From positions 62,001 to 126,000 of the forward strand of contig NZ_RAWM01000006.1 in assembly GCF_003668875.1 (NCBI RefSeq): 64,000 nucleotides of DNA, given 5' to 3'. Position 1 is the first letter of the stretch. Each line of letters starts with the position of its first letter. Below the pieces are notes generated by a model, which saw only the letters and a program-made list of their open reading frames with translations, searched no databases and was not told the origin of the DNA. Of this stretch, positions 44,056-52,111 are shown piece after piece. The translations under genes and the position numbers were made by a program. Source of the stretch: Corallococcus interemptor. GTDB lineage: Bacteria > Myxococcota > Myxococcia > Myxococcales > Myxococcaceae.

Positions 44056-44478
44056 ATGCACTCCCTCAACGTGATCCTGTTCACGGTGTTCTTCGTGTTG
44101 GCCCCTCTGGGCGTGATGGTGCTGCTGGTGCGCCAGCACCGGCTCACCCTGGCGCTGCGGGAGCGTGGACGGCTGGCCCGGGGCAAGGTGGTCCACATCC
44201 GCGAAAGCTGGATGAAGCGGAACGTCTTCGTCGTGGAGTACGTCTTCCGCCCGCCGGGGAGGCCGGAGATCCGCGGCGAGTACAAGGTCCACAAGGACAG
44301 GCTGCCGTCCCAGTCCGTGTTCGAGGGCATTCCCGTGGAGGTCCGCTACCTGCCGGAAGACCCCCACCGGCACCAATGCTCGGAGGTGGAGGTCGAGCGG
44401 CACACCGTCATGGCTGGCATCTTCGGCCTGGTGGTCCTCATGGCCGTGGCCTTCGCAAGGGTGTTCTACGCGCCCTGA
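44056..44478 (+). CDS. DUF3592-like membrane protein, copy 1
   Basis: The 140-aa product has one N-terminal membrane helix (about 4-25), a beta-rich central domain (about 40-105, GKVVHIRESW to VEVRYLPEDPH) and a C-terminal helix (about 118-138). This helix-domain-helix pattern is that of DUF3592 proteins. Function is unknown. Two paralogues follow at 44548 and 45014. Confidence 0.65.
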   Translation: MHSLNVILFTVFFVLAPLGVMVLLVRQHRLTLALRERGRLARGKVVHIRESWMKRNVFVVEYVFRPPGRPEIRGEYKVHKDRLPSQSVFEGIPVEVRYLPEDPHRHQCSEVEVERHTVMAGIFGLVVLMAVAFARVFYAP

Positions 44479-44547
44479 AGGGGCCCAGCGGGCCTTACCG
44501 TTTCGCATCGCCGGCAGCTCGCTTAAGGGGGTGGCAGGAGGCACGGC

Positions 44548-45006
44548 GTGGCTCTCTTCGCGGCGCGGGTGATGGGCGCGACGTTCGTGGTGCTGGGGGT
44601 GTCCATGCTGGTGATGACCTGGGGGTCGTACCGGCGGGACATGGGCATCCTGCGCGAGGGGCTGCACGCGGAAGGAACGGTGGTGAAGAAGGAGTTCCTG
44701 GCGGCCTCGGACGACAGCGACTTCATCCTCGTCTACGCCTTCACGCCCCAGGGGGGCGAGCGCCAGCAGCACCGGCGGAACATCTCCAAGGCGCTGTGGA
44801 CGCGGCTGCGCCCCGGGGACCGCATCCAGGTGCAGTACGGCCAGAGCGACCCGCGCCGCAGCTTCCCGGAGGGCCACGGGGTGATGTCGCTGGGGCTCGC
44901 CGTCTTCTTCACCGTCGTGCTGGTGTTCCTCACCCTCATCGGAGGGGTGGCGCTGCTGGCGAAGGCAGCGCCGGTTGCCCCGGAGTCCCCAACCCCGTCA
45001 TCCTGA
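44548..45006 (+). CDS. DUF3592-like membrane protein, copy 2
   Basis: Starting at a GTG with AGGAGG eight bases upstream, the 152-aa product has the same layout as its neighbours: a helix (about 5-25), a beta domain (GTVVKKEF to IQVQYGQSDPRRS) and a second helix (about 112-135). It is the most divergent of the three copies. It lies 69 bp after copy 1 and 7 bp before copy 3, so the three are probably co-transcribed. Confidence 0.65.
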   Translation: MALFAARVMGATFVVLGVSMLVMTWGSYRRDMGILREGLHAEGTVVKKEFLAASDDSDFILVYAFTPQGGERQQHRRNISKALWTRLRPGDRIQVQYGQSDPRRSFPEGHGVMSLGLAVFFTVVLVFLTLIGGVALLAKAAPVAPESPTPSS

Positions 45007-45013
45007 GGCGGCC

Positions 45014-45550
45014 ATGCCCCTGAACGCGATCCTGATCCTGATGTTCTTCATCGGGGTGCCCCTGGTGATGATGGTGCAGATGTGGCGCCAGTATCAGTTC
45101 ACCCAGCGGCTGCAGGAGCACGGCCTGCACGCGCGGGGCAAGGTGCTCCGCGTCCGCACGAGCTGGCTGAACAGCAAGTACCGCATCGTGGAGTACGTCT
45201 TCTTCCTGCCGGACGGTTCGGAGATCGCTGGCGAGTACAAGGAACAACGCAGCCTGTTCCGGTCCCACGGCTCATCCCCGGGCGATCTGCTGGAGGTCCT
45301 CTACCTGCCGGACAACCCCCACCTGCACCAGCGCGTGGGCTCGGAGATGGGGCTGCTCGGCACCCTGACCGGCATCTTCGGACTGGTGGTGTTCACGGCC
45401 CTGGCCCTCATCATGATGATGAACGCGCCCGCGAAGCAGGCTCCGCAGACCCGGGGGCCCCCGCCTTCGAACAAGCTGCGGAACTACGACGAGGCCTCGC
45501 ACTCGAGGCCGCCCGCCACCCGGCCGCAACGGCAGCTGGGCGCGTACTAG
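45014..45550 (+). CDS. DUF3592-like membrane protein, copy 3
   Basis: The 178-aa product is closest to copy 1 (GKVLRVRTSWLNSKYRIVEYVF against GKVVHIRESWMKRNVFVVEYVF). It has helices at both ends of the beta domain and an extra proline/arginine-rich tail of about 35 residues. Its TAG stop shares the four bases CTAG with the stop of the convergent TolB-like gene. Confidence 0.65.
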   Translation: MPLNAILILMFFIGVPLVMMVQMWRQYQFTQRLQEHGLHARGKVLRVRTSWLNSKYRIVEYVFFLPDGSEIAGEYKEQRSLFRSHGSSPGDLLEVLYLPDNPHLHQRVGSEMGLLGTLTGIFGLVVFTALALIMMMNAPAKQAPQTRGPPPSNKLRNYDEASHSRPPATRPQRQLGAY

Positions 45551-46509
45551 TTGGGCCCGTAGAAGGGCTCGTTCGCGGCGGGCACCGCGAGCGAGACGGA
45601 GCTGGCCGTGGAGGACACCGGCGCGCGGTAGATGCTGGGGTCACCGCCGGAGTCGTTGAAGAGGAAGCCCAGCTCCGTGCTGCTCACCCAGCTGGGGAAG
45701 CTCTCCTGCACGGTGCTCGCGGTGTAGTCCGTCAGCCGCCGCAGCGTTCCGCTGATGCTCTGGGCCGTCACGTTGCCCACGAAGATGCGCGTGCTGCCCG
45801 ACGACAGCCGTCCATCCAGGGCAATCTGCCGCCCGTCCGGCGACACCACCGCGCGGTTCGCGATGGCCAGCACCTCGTTGCCCAGCGACACGTTGTTGAT
45901 GGCTCCGGTGTTCACCTGCACGAAGGCCAGCTGGTTGAACTGGAAGGCGCTGGTGCCCGCGGGCGCCACCACCGTGGTCCCACTGGGGAAGAAGGACGGC
46001 GCGCCGTACGCGATGGTGGTGCCGGGCGTCAGGTCCACGAAGCCGCTGCCATCCGCCGCGATGCGCCCCAGCGAACTCTGCGACCCCGAGCCCCGGTCGA
46101 ACGCGAACACGATGGTGCGGCCGTCCGGGCTGAACGTGGGCCCGCGGAAGTTGGTGCAGTTGCCGCACGCCGCGTCGTTGCTGCTCAGCAGCGTGGCCAC
46201 CGGACCGCCCGAGGTGGGCACCGTCTGGATGGACGACGTGCTGCCCGAGCGCTGCACGAACACGATGCTGTTGCCGTTCCTGGAGATGGAGGGCGTGTAC
46301 GCGCCGCCCGCCGTCGTCAGCCGCTGCGGGCTGTTGGGGTCGCCGTCGTCGTCCACCACGTAGACGTTCCGGTCTTCGCGCACGAAGGCGAAGCCCCGGT
46401 CGAAGAGGACGTCACCCGTGGTGCCGCCACCGCCAAAGTCCGTGGGCTCGCACGCCCCCAACAACCCCACCGCCACCACACCGCCGAGCCATCGCCGCAT
46501 GCCCATCAT
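45547..46509 (-). CDS. TolB-like beta-propeller lipoprotein
   Basis: The 320-aa protein has a lipoprotein signal with lipobox LLGAC (Cys about 20). Its remaining length is beta-propeller repeats of the WD40-like/TolB type (PSISRNGNSIVFV, PTFSPDGRTIVFAFD, AVVSPDGRQIALDG). It is probably an outer-membrane or periplasmic lipoprotein binding other proteins. I chose the ATG at 46509, with GGGAG eight bases upstream. No Pal or TolA gene is adjacent, so it is probably not the Tol-Pal TolB itself. Confidence 0.75.
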   Translation of the reverse strand: MMGMRRWLGGVVAVGLLGACEPTDFGGGGTTGDVLFDRGFAFVREDRNVYVVDDDGDPNSPQRLTTAGGAYTPSISRNGNSIVFVQRSGSTSSIQTVPTSGGPVATLLSSNDAACGNCTNFRGPTFSPDGRTIVFAFDRGSGSQSSLGRIAADGSGFVDLTPGTTIAYGAPSFFPSGTTVVAPAGTSAFQFNQLAFVQVNTGAINNVSLGNEVLAIANRAVVSPDGRQIALDGRLSSGSTRIFVGNVTAQSISGTLRRLTDYTASTVQESFPSWVSSTELGFLFNDSGGDPSIYRAPVSSTASSVSLAVPAANEPFYGPN

Positions 46510-46646
46510 CACTGTGTCTCCCGCCGTGCCGGCCCTGTCCCACACGCGCTTCGCGCCCGAACACTACAGGCCGCGCCGGACAGGACGTCAACGCGCACGC
46601 AGGCATTCACGCGCACCCGTGTCCGGGAGCGCGCACGCGCCTTTTT

Positions 46647-47177
46647 TCAGCGGCTGAGGCGGTTGAGCTCGTTGCGGCAGACGTTGCAGGGGCCCAGCGA
46701 CTTGCGGTCGATGTCCTGCGGGAACTGCGGGAGGAACATCACGCAGCGCGAGTCCTCGCAGTACGACAGGCCGATGAGGTGCCCGGCCTGGTGCACCGCC
46801 TCCACCTGCACGCGGCGGCGGAGCGTCTCCCCCTCCGCGCCCTGGCGCAGCCGGTACAGGCTCATCACCGCGACCTTGGACTCCCGGTCCGCCTGACCGA
46901 ACACGAAGGGCGAGTCCGGTTCGAAGAGGTCCGCGTCCGTCACGCCCATCACCAGGTCCTGCGGCGACTCATCCAGCACCGTCCCCAACCGGCGCATGAT
47001 GGCGTTGCAGTGGTACTGGCTCCGGTCCTTGTTGAAGGCGTAGGCCGGCGACGACAACGCCATCCGGCTCAAGACCGCGCTGACGCCCAGATGGGTCGCC
47101 AACGGATCCTGCAAGGCGTTCACGAGCGCGGACGGTGGACTGCCCACGGTGACCAGCAGGAGCGTCTTCTGCGGCAT
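46647..47177 (-). CDS. Archaemetzincin-family protein lacking active-site Glu and third His
   Basis: The 176-aa product matches archaemetzincins in length and cysteine pattern: C140-x4-C145-V-M147, then C164-x2-C167 for the structural zinc. The catalytic motif should read HExxHxxGxxHC. Here residues 129-140 read HQAGHLIGLSYC, so the general-base Glu is Gln130 and the third zinc-binding His is Tyr139, while His129 and His133 remain. Peptidase activity is therefore unlikely, but zinc binding or a protein-binding role is possible. The reading frame is otherwise intact. The tRNA-Gln gene lies 57 bp upstream. Confidence 0.75.
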   Translation of the reverse strand: MPQKTLLLVTVGSPPSALVNALQDPLATHLGVSAVLSRMALSSPAYAFNKDRSQYHCNAIMRRLGTVLDESPQDLVMGVTDADLFEPDSPFVFGQADRESKVAVMSLYRLRQGAEGETLRRRVQVEAVHQAGHLIGLSYCEDSRCVMFLPQFPQDIDRKSLGPCNVCRNELNRLSR

Positions 47178-47234
47178 CAGCCCACCGCCTTTGCTTCCGG
47201 ACGGACGACGTTACCGCGTCCCCCCGGAGCGGAG

Positions 47235-47308
47235 TGGCTGGGGCGCAAGGATTCGAACCTTGATAATCAGAGTCAAAGTCTGACGTCCTGCCATTAGACG
47301 ACGCCCCA
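47235..47308 (-). tRNA. trnQ: tRNA-Gln (anticodon TTG)
   Basis: The minus strand folds as a full cloverleaf. The acceptor stem is TGGGGCG with CGCCCCA, then discriminator G and an encoded CCA. The anticodon arm is TCAGA-CTTTGAC-TCTGA with TTG in the loop, and the T-arm contains GGTTCGAATCC. The anticodon reads CAA and CAG glutamine codons. Confidence 0.95.
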
Positions 47309-47466
47309 GCAGGTTCGCACGCGTACTCGTGGGCCGATACTACGGCACTTTGACGGGCGCGGGAACCCACTCTGACGCTGGCCCCCCTGTCCGTGGAGTG
47401 CGGGGGGTGGATCACCCGGCCGGGCTGTCATCCACCCGACAGGCGCCCCCCTCCCCTTCCAGGCCC

Positions 47467-48624
47467 TCAGCCCTTGAGCACGGCCAGGGGCGTGAGCCGG
47501 ACGCGGGGCGTCACGAGGTCCGCCTCGTCCTCCAGCACCTCGGTGAGGTCCCGGTAGGCGGCGGGCGCCTCCTCCACCAGGGCGTGCGTCCGGCCCGGGT
47601 CGAACACCACGCGGCGCAGGGCGTGGACCAGGGCGTCCGGGCGGATGCGGGCCCGGGCCTCCTTGCGGGTGAGCACCCGGCCCGCGCCGTGGGAGCAGGA
47701 GCGGAAGGCCCGGGCTTGCGCCAGCCCTTCCACGACGTAGGAGGCCGTGCCCATGGAGCCGGGGATGAGCCCCCGGGCCCCCGCGTCCAGCCCCACCGCG
47801 CCCTTGCGGTGGACCCAGAGCACGCGGCCGAAGTGCGTCTCGGAGGCGACGTGGTTGTGGTGCACGTCCACGGCGCTGTCCGGGTCCGGGGCCACGCCCA
47901 GCACGTCCGCCAGCACGGCCAGGGCCCGGGCGGCGAGCTGGTCCCGGTTCGCGCGGGCGAAGCGGCACGCCAGGTCCAGGTCATTCACGCAGGCCTGGCC
48001 CTCCCCCGTACCGGTGTGGAGCGCGGCCGGTGTCCCCTGGCCCATGGCCTGGGCCACCCGCTGGTGGTGTTCCCCCACGGCGCCCCCCACGCCCCGCGAG
48101 CCCGAGTGGATGAGCAGCCAGAGGTCCCCGGCCCCATCACGGTCCAGCTCCAGGAAGTGGTTGCCCCCGCCAAGCGTGCCCAGATGGCGCGGCGCCAGCC
48201 GTTCCCAGGCTCGGGCGAGCTTGTGGGTGGACAGCGGAGGCGCTTCGAGCCCCGGAGGAAGGGGGAGGCCCTTGCCCCGGTGCACCGCGTCCCCCACCGG
48301 GATGACCCGGGCGAGCTGGGACAGGACGCGCTCCAGGTCCGCGCGCGAGAGGGACGCGGCGGGGAAGGCGAAGCGGTGCGCGCTCACGCCGCAGCCCAGG
48401 TCGTTGCCCAGCGCGCCGGGGACGACGTGGGCCTCGGTGGCGAAGACGGTGCCCACCGCCACGCCCGACGCGAGGTGCACGTCCGGCATCACCGCCACGT
48501 GCTCCGTGACGTAGGGCTGCGCGGCCAGCTGCTGGAGCTGCTTCAGGGCCGCCACAGGCACCGTGCGCGCCCAGGCGAGGAGCGGCACCGCGCCCGGTGG
48601 GACTTCGAGGACGCGGGGCATCAT
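47467..48624 (-). CDS. rtcB: RtcB-family RNA ligase
   Basis: The 385-aa enzyme should join 2',3'-cyclic phosphate or 3'-phosphate RNA ends to 5'-OH ends using GTP and manganese. Metal ligands are recognisable: Asp75 and Cys78 in GNDLGCG, His156 in GGGNHF, and HSGSRG (His173). The guanylylated histidine is His312 in SHGAGR, and HHNH occurs at 255-258. It is slightly shorter than the E. coli enzyme. Its start overlaps the stop of the upstream RbfA-like gene by ATGA, and a tRNA gene lies just downstream. Confidence 0.9.
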   Translation of the reverse strand: MMPRVLEVPPGAVPLLAWARTVPVAALKQLQQLAAQPYVTEHVAVMPDVHLASGVAVGTVFATEAHVVPGALGNDLGCGVSAHRFAFPAASLSRADLERVLSQLARVIPVGDAVHRGKGLPLPPGLEAPPLSTHKLARAWERLAPRHLGTLGGGNHFLELDRDGAGDLWLLIHSGSRGVGGAVGEHHQRVAQAMGQGTPAALHTGTGEGQACVNDLDLACRFARANRDQLAARALAVLADVLGVAPDPDSAVDVHHNHVASETHFGRVLWVHRKGAVGLDAGARGLIPGSMGTASYVVEGLAQARAFRSCSHGAGRVLTRKEARARIRPDALVHALRRVVFDPGRTHALVEEAPAAYRDLTEVLEDEADLVTPRVRLTPLAVLKG

Positions 48625-49019
48625 GAGTCACCTCCTTCCGCTGGCTCCGTTCGCGGGGCGGTGCCCACGAGGACGAAGCGCAGGTGCGGGGTGCGCTTGA
48701 GGTTCAGGTGCTGCGCGAGCCGCGAGCGCAGGAAGCCCTCTGCTCGGGACAGGGCCTCCTTCACGGCGGCGGGGTCCGCGTCGTGCGGCAGCGTGTAGCC
48801 GATGCGCACGGTGCGGCCTTCGGAGGACAGCTCGCACGACGCCAGGGTGACGTCTTCGAGCCGGGGGTCGGACAGCTCGCCGCGGAAGAGCAGCGAGACG
48901 TCGTCGGAGAGGGTGGACTGGACGCGCAGGTGACGCGCGGACGGAGCTTCGGAATGGAACAGCGAGGAGCCCGAGCGCCGGTTGGACGCGCGGGTACGGC
49001 GATGCCTGGAAGAGGACAT
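48621..49019 (-). CDS. RbfA-like ribosome-binding factor
   Basis: This 132-aa protein shows the RbfA KH-type pattern: LRVQSTLSDDVSLLFRGELSDPRLEDVTL, then RIGYTLPHD in place of the usual VYVS segment, then a helix with AEGFLRSRLAQHLNLKRTPHLRFV. A basic N-terminal tail (SRHRRTRASNRR) precedes it. RbfA binds 16S rRNA helix 1 in 30S maturation. The canonical rbfA gene normally sits near infB, so this is probably a second, specialised copy, coupled to rtcB by ATGA. An ATG at 49085 is a less likely start. Confidence 0.75.
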   Translation of the reverse strand: MSSSRHRRTRASNRRSGSSLFHSEAPSARHLRVQSTLSDDVSLLFRGELSDPRLEDVTLASCELSSEGRTVRIGYTLPHDADPAAVKEALSRAEGFLRSRLAQHLNLKRTPHLRFVLVGTAPRTEPAEGGDS

Positions 49020-49374
49020 GAAAGAAGACGGGTTCCTGCAAGCCGTGCCGGAAGCACGGCCGGGTGTGCACGTGAGTGCCCCCACGCGGACACGCCTCCG
49101 GTGACGCTAGAAGCGAGCCCTCGCGGAGCGGACCGAGACCACCTTGGCGACACGTCCCATGGCACACCTCCCGCCGCGCATCCGCCGCACGGACCGTCCA
49201 CGAACGCGGAAGAGACACACGCATCCGTGCCCGCCTGGACGCGGGGACATTCCAGGTCCTGACAAAGGCGGGGCTGTCCTCTGGTGACCAGCCGCTCCAT
49301 CCACCATCCGACGCGCGGCGCCGGTCGGATTGGCGGGACGGCCATCCCGGGGCAAGCAGGGGCCAGGAGGCGTC
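49020..49374. other. Divergent intergenic region between RbfA-like and disulfide-reductase genes
   Basis: This 355-bp stretch has no long gene. It contains a hairpin GCCGTGC-CGGAA-GCACGGC (49042-49060) in the leader of the RbfA-like gene and the possible 17-codon leader at 49107-49160. Promoters for both directions are expected, but no clear -35/-10 pair was recognised. Confidence 0.4.
49107..49160 (-). CDS. Possible 17-aa leader peptide upstream of the RbfA-like/RtcB operon
   Basis: On the minus strand ATG at 49160 follows GGGAGG by six bases and opens a 17-codon frame ending in TAG. The peptide MGRVAKVVSVRSARARF is basic and arginine-rich. The good ribosome-binding site and its place 87 bp before the RbfA-like start suggest a translated leader. 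The short length means chance cannot be excluded. Confidence 0.3.
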   Translation of the reverse strand: MGRVAKVVSVRSARARF

Positions 49375-50766
49375 ATGGCCGAGACTTTCGACGTGGTGGT
49401 GATTGGGGCGGGTCCCGCTGGAGAGAACGCGGGCGCGCGCGCGGCGGCGGGCGGATTGAAGGTCGCGCTGGTGGAGCACGAGCTTCTGGGCGGCGAGTGT
49501 TCCTACTGGGCCTGCATGCCCAGCAAGGCGCTGCTGCACCCCGGTGAGACGCTGTGGCTCGCGAAGCACACGCCCGGCGTGCGCGAGCTCATCCAGGGGC
49601 CGCTCAAGGCCGACGCCGTGCTCAAGCACCGCGACCAGATGGTGTCCAACTACGACGACAAGTCCCAGGTGAAGTGGGCCGAGGGCGCGAAGCTCACCGT
49701 GATGCGCGGCCACGGCCGGCTCACCGGCCCGCGCAAGGTGGCCGTCACCGGCAAGGACGGCAAGGTGCGCGAGCTGGAGGCGAAGCAGGCGGTCGTCGTC
49801 GCCACCGGCAGCAAGCCGCGCCTGCCGGACATCGCGGGCCTCAAGGACTCCAACCCGTGGGACAACCGCGAGGGCACCGGCGCCAAGGCCGTGCCGGGCC
49901 GGCTGGTGGTGCTGGGCGGCGGCGTGGAGGCCGTGGAGCTGGCGCAGGCGTGGCGCGAGCTGGGCTCGGAGGTGACGCTGGTGCAGCGCGGGCCCCGCGT
50001 GCTCAAGCGCTTCGAACCCTTCGTGGGCGAGCAGGTGGCCCAGGCGCTGCGCGACTCCGGCGTGCGCGTGCTCCTGGAGACGCAGGCCACCAAGGTGCAG
50101 CGCTCCGGCGCGCAGGGCGAATACACCATCACACTGACCGGCGGGGACACGCTGCGCGCGGACGCGCTGCTCGTCGCCATGGGCCGCACCGCGCGCACGG
50201 ACGACCTGGGGCTGGACACCGTGGGGCTCAAGCCCGGCGCGTCCATCGAGGTGGATGATCAGCTGCGCGCCACGGGCGTGGACGGCGGCTGGCTGTATGC
50301 GTGCGGCGACGCGAACGGCCGCAACCTGCTCACGCACATGGGCAAGTACCAGGCGCGGCTGCTGGGCGACGTCCTGCTGGGCAAGCCCGCGAAGGCGTGG
50401 GCGGACGCGAAGGCCACGCCGCAGGTCATCTTCACGCACCCGCAGGTGGGCAGCGTGGGCCTCACCGAGGAGAAGGCGCGCAAGGCGGGCGTGCCGGTGA
50501 AGACCGTGCAGTACGAGCTGGGCAACGTGGCCGGCGCGTCCGTCATGGGCAAGGACCTCCAGGGCACGGCCAAGCTGGTGGTGGACGAGCAGCGCCGGGT
50601 CATCGTGGGCGCCACGTTCACCGGGCCCGGCGTGGGCGAGATGATCCACGCGGCCACCATCGCCGTCGCGGGCGAGGTGCCGCTGGACACGCTCTGGCAC
50701 GCGGTGCCGTCGTACCCCACCGTGAGCGAGGTGTGGCTGCGCCTGCTGGAAGCCTACGGCCTGTGA
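49375..50766 (+). CDS. Pyridine nucleotide-disulfide oxidoreductase (dihydrolipoamide dehydrogenase/MerA-like)
   Basis: The 463-aa flavoenzyme has FAD-binding VVIGAGPAGENAG at its N-terminus and the redox-active pair Cys-x4-Cys in GGECSYWACMPSKALL. The NAD(P)-binding VVLGGGVEAVELAQ and the FAD motif LYACGDANG follow, then a C-terminal dimerisation domain with WHAVPSYPTVSE. It lacks the metal-binding N-terminal domain and C-terminal cysteines of MerA, so it is probably a general disulfide reductase. AGGAGG lies four bases before the ATG. Confidence 0.88.
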   Translation: MAETFDVVVIGAGPAGENAGARAAAGGLKVALVEHELLGGECSYWACMPSKALLHPGETLWLAKHTPGVRELIQGPLKADAVLKHRDQMVSNYDDKSQVKWAEGAKLTVMRGHGRLTGPRKVAVTGKDGKVRELEAKQAVVVATGSKPRLPDIAGLKDSNPWDNREGTGAKAVPGRLVVLGGGVEAVELAQAWRELGSEVTLVQRGPRVLKRFEPFVGEQVAQALRDSGVRVLLETQATKVQRSGAQGEYTITLTGGDTLRADALLVAMGRTARTDDLGLDTVGLKPGASIEVDDQLRATGVDGGWLYACGDANGRNLLTHMGKYQARLLGDVLLGKPAKAWADAKATPQVIFTHPQVGSVGLTEEKARKAGVPVKTVQYELGNVAGASVMGKDLQGTAKLVVDEQRRVIVGATFTGPGVGEMIHAATIAVAGEVPLDTLWHAVPSYPTVSEVWLRLLEAYGL

Positions 50767-50808
50767 TTGCGGCGGGGCGCCCCCGCGTGGAATGGTGCGC
50801 GCCCCACC

Positions 50809-52029
50809 GTGTCCCTGTCCGTGAACGAGCACCGCCAACGCGCATCCCTGAAGGTGGAGTGGGCGTTGTTGCTGGTGCTCGCCGTGGCGGCCGTGGCGGT
50901 GGGCCAGCATCCCCGGCGCGGCGCGGACTTCCGCGTCTACCTCACCGCCGCGGAGCGCTTCCGCGACGGCACGGACCTCTACCGCGCGGAAGACGGCACC
51001 ATGCCGTTCAAGTACGCGCCCGTCACCGCGCCCCTGTTCCTGCCCTTCACCGCCCTGCCCCCGCGCGCGGCCGTGGCGCTGTGGAACCTGGGCTCCGTGC
51101 TCGCGCTGGGCGCCGTGTCCGTGCTCACGCGCCGCGCGGTGCCCAGGGGTGATGAGGCGGCGCCATGGCCGTGGGCGCCGGTGCTCGCCACCGCCGCGCT
51201 CCTGCCCGCGTTCTCCTTCGAGATCTTCTACGGTCAGGTGGACGCCGTGCTGCTGTGGCTGCTGGTGCTCGCGGCCGTCGGTGCGGAGCGGGGCCGCGCG
51301 TGGGGTCCCGGCGCGGCCTTCGCCGTGGCGTGCCTGCTCAAGCCTCCGGCCGCGCTGCTGGGCCTGTTCTTCCTGGCGCGCAGGCACTGGCGCGTGGTGG
51401 GGACCACCGCCCTCTTCGGCGTGCTGCTGGTGCTGCCCACGCTGGGCCGCTACGGGTGGACGGGCACGCTGTCACAGCTGCGTGACTGGACGGAGATCCT
51501 GGCGCGCACCACGCCGCCCTGGGCGCTGGGTCACAACCCTCAAGGCCTGCCCACGCTGCTGCTGTCGCTGGTGCTGCCCCCGGAGTCCATCCCTCCCGCA
51601 GGCGCGATGACGCTGGCGCAGGCCGTGGCGATGGCGCTGTTCATCGCCGCGCTCGTGTGGGCCCGGCCCGGTCCGGTGGAGCTGCTCGCGTTCTGCTGCC
51701 TGGGCGTGACGCTGCTGTCACCGCTGGCGTGGCGCGCGAACTACCTGCTCGCGTGGCCGGTGATCCGCGTGGCGCTGGAGGGACGCTCGCGCCTGGGGCA
51801 GGCGTGCGTGGCCATCGTGGCCCTCATCGGCGTGGCCGTGTCGGACGCCGTGCTGGGAGCGGAAGGGGCCCGGCGCGTGTTGCTCTTGCGTCCGTTCGCG
51901 GTGGCGTACGCCGCGCTGCTGATCGCCCTGTTGTGGCAGACGCGGCGGCATGGAACGCCCACGGCGGTGATTTCCGACAAGACCGTGACCCACCTGCCGC
52001 GCGGATTCTTGAACGCTCGCGGTCCGTGA
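50809..52029 (+). CDS. Membrane glycosyltransferase-like protein (GT87/DUF2029)
   Basis: The product, 406 aa, has about ten hydrophobic segments and the DUF2029 pattern: an early periplasmic acidic turn DFRVYLTAAERFRDGTDLY, then KYAPVTAPLFLPF and YGQVDAVLLWLL. This matches polyprenyl-phosphate-dependent mannosyltransferases of the GT87 type. It may add a mannose-like sugar to lipids or polysaccharide. The start is uncertain between GTGs at 50809 and 50821 and a TTG at 50767. It follows the disulfide reductase by 42 bp. Confidence 0.7.
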   Translation: MSLSVNEHRQRASLKVEWALLLVLAVAAVAVGQHPRRGADFRVYLTAAERFRDGTDLYRAEDGTMPFKYAPVTAPLFLPFTALPPRAAVALWNLGSVLALGAVSVLTRRAVPRGDEAAPWPWAPVLATAALLPAFSFEIFYGQVDAVLLWLLVLAAVGAERGRAWGPGAAFAVACLLKPPAALLGLFFLARRHWRVVGTTALFGVLLVLPTLGRYGWTGTLSQLRDWTEILARTTPPWALGHNPQGLPTLLLSLVLPPESIPPAGAMTLAQAVAMALFIAALVWARPGPVELLAFCCLGVTLLSPLAWRANYLLAWPVIRVALEGRSRLGQACVAIVALIGVAVSDAVLGAEGARRVLLLRPFAVAYAALLIALLWQTRRHGTPTAVISDKTVTHLPRGFLNARGP

Positions 52030-52056
52030 CCCAATCGAGACATGCCCGGGGGCAAA

Positions 52057-52093
52057 GTGTCACGGAGCCTGAACCTTCGTGACACACGGTGTC
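52057..52093 (+). promoter_or_regulatory. Overlapping inverted repeats upstream of tonB
   Basis: GTGTCACG (52057-52064) and CGTGACAC (52078-52085) are perfect 8-bp arms separated by 13 bp. The second arm also pairs with GTGTC (52089-52093) as GACAC-ACG-GTGTC. A TATATG element follows at 52096-52101. These sites lie directly ahead of tonB and look like an operator overlapping its promoter. Confidence 0.5.
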
Positions 52094-52111
52094 GCTATAT
52101 GCGTCCCCGTC

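Noticed and set aside
47235-47308. Attachment site of an integrated element at tRNA-Gln
   Set aside because: No integrase gene and no second copy of the tRNA 3' end were noticed on either side.
47308-47466. Possible terminator hairpins between rtcB and tRNA-Gln (CCCCCC/GGGGGG and CCCGGCCGGG)
   Set aside because: The stems are short G/C runs without a U tract, which are common by chance in this base composition.
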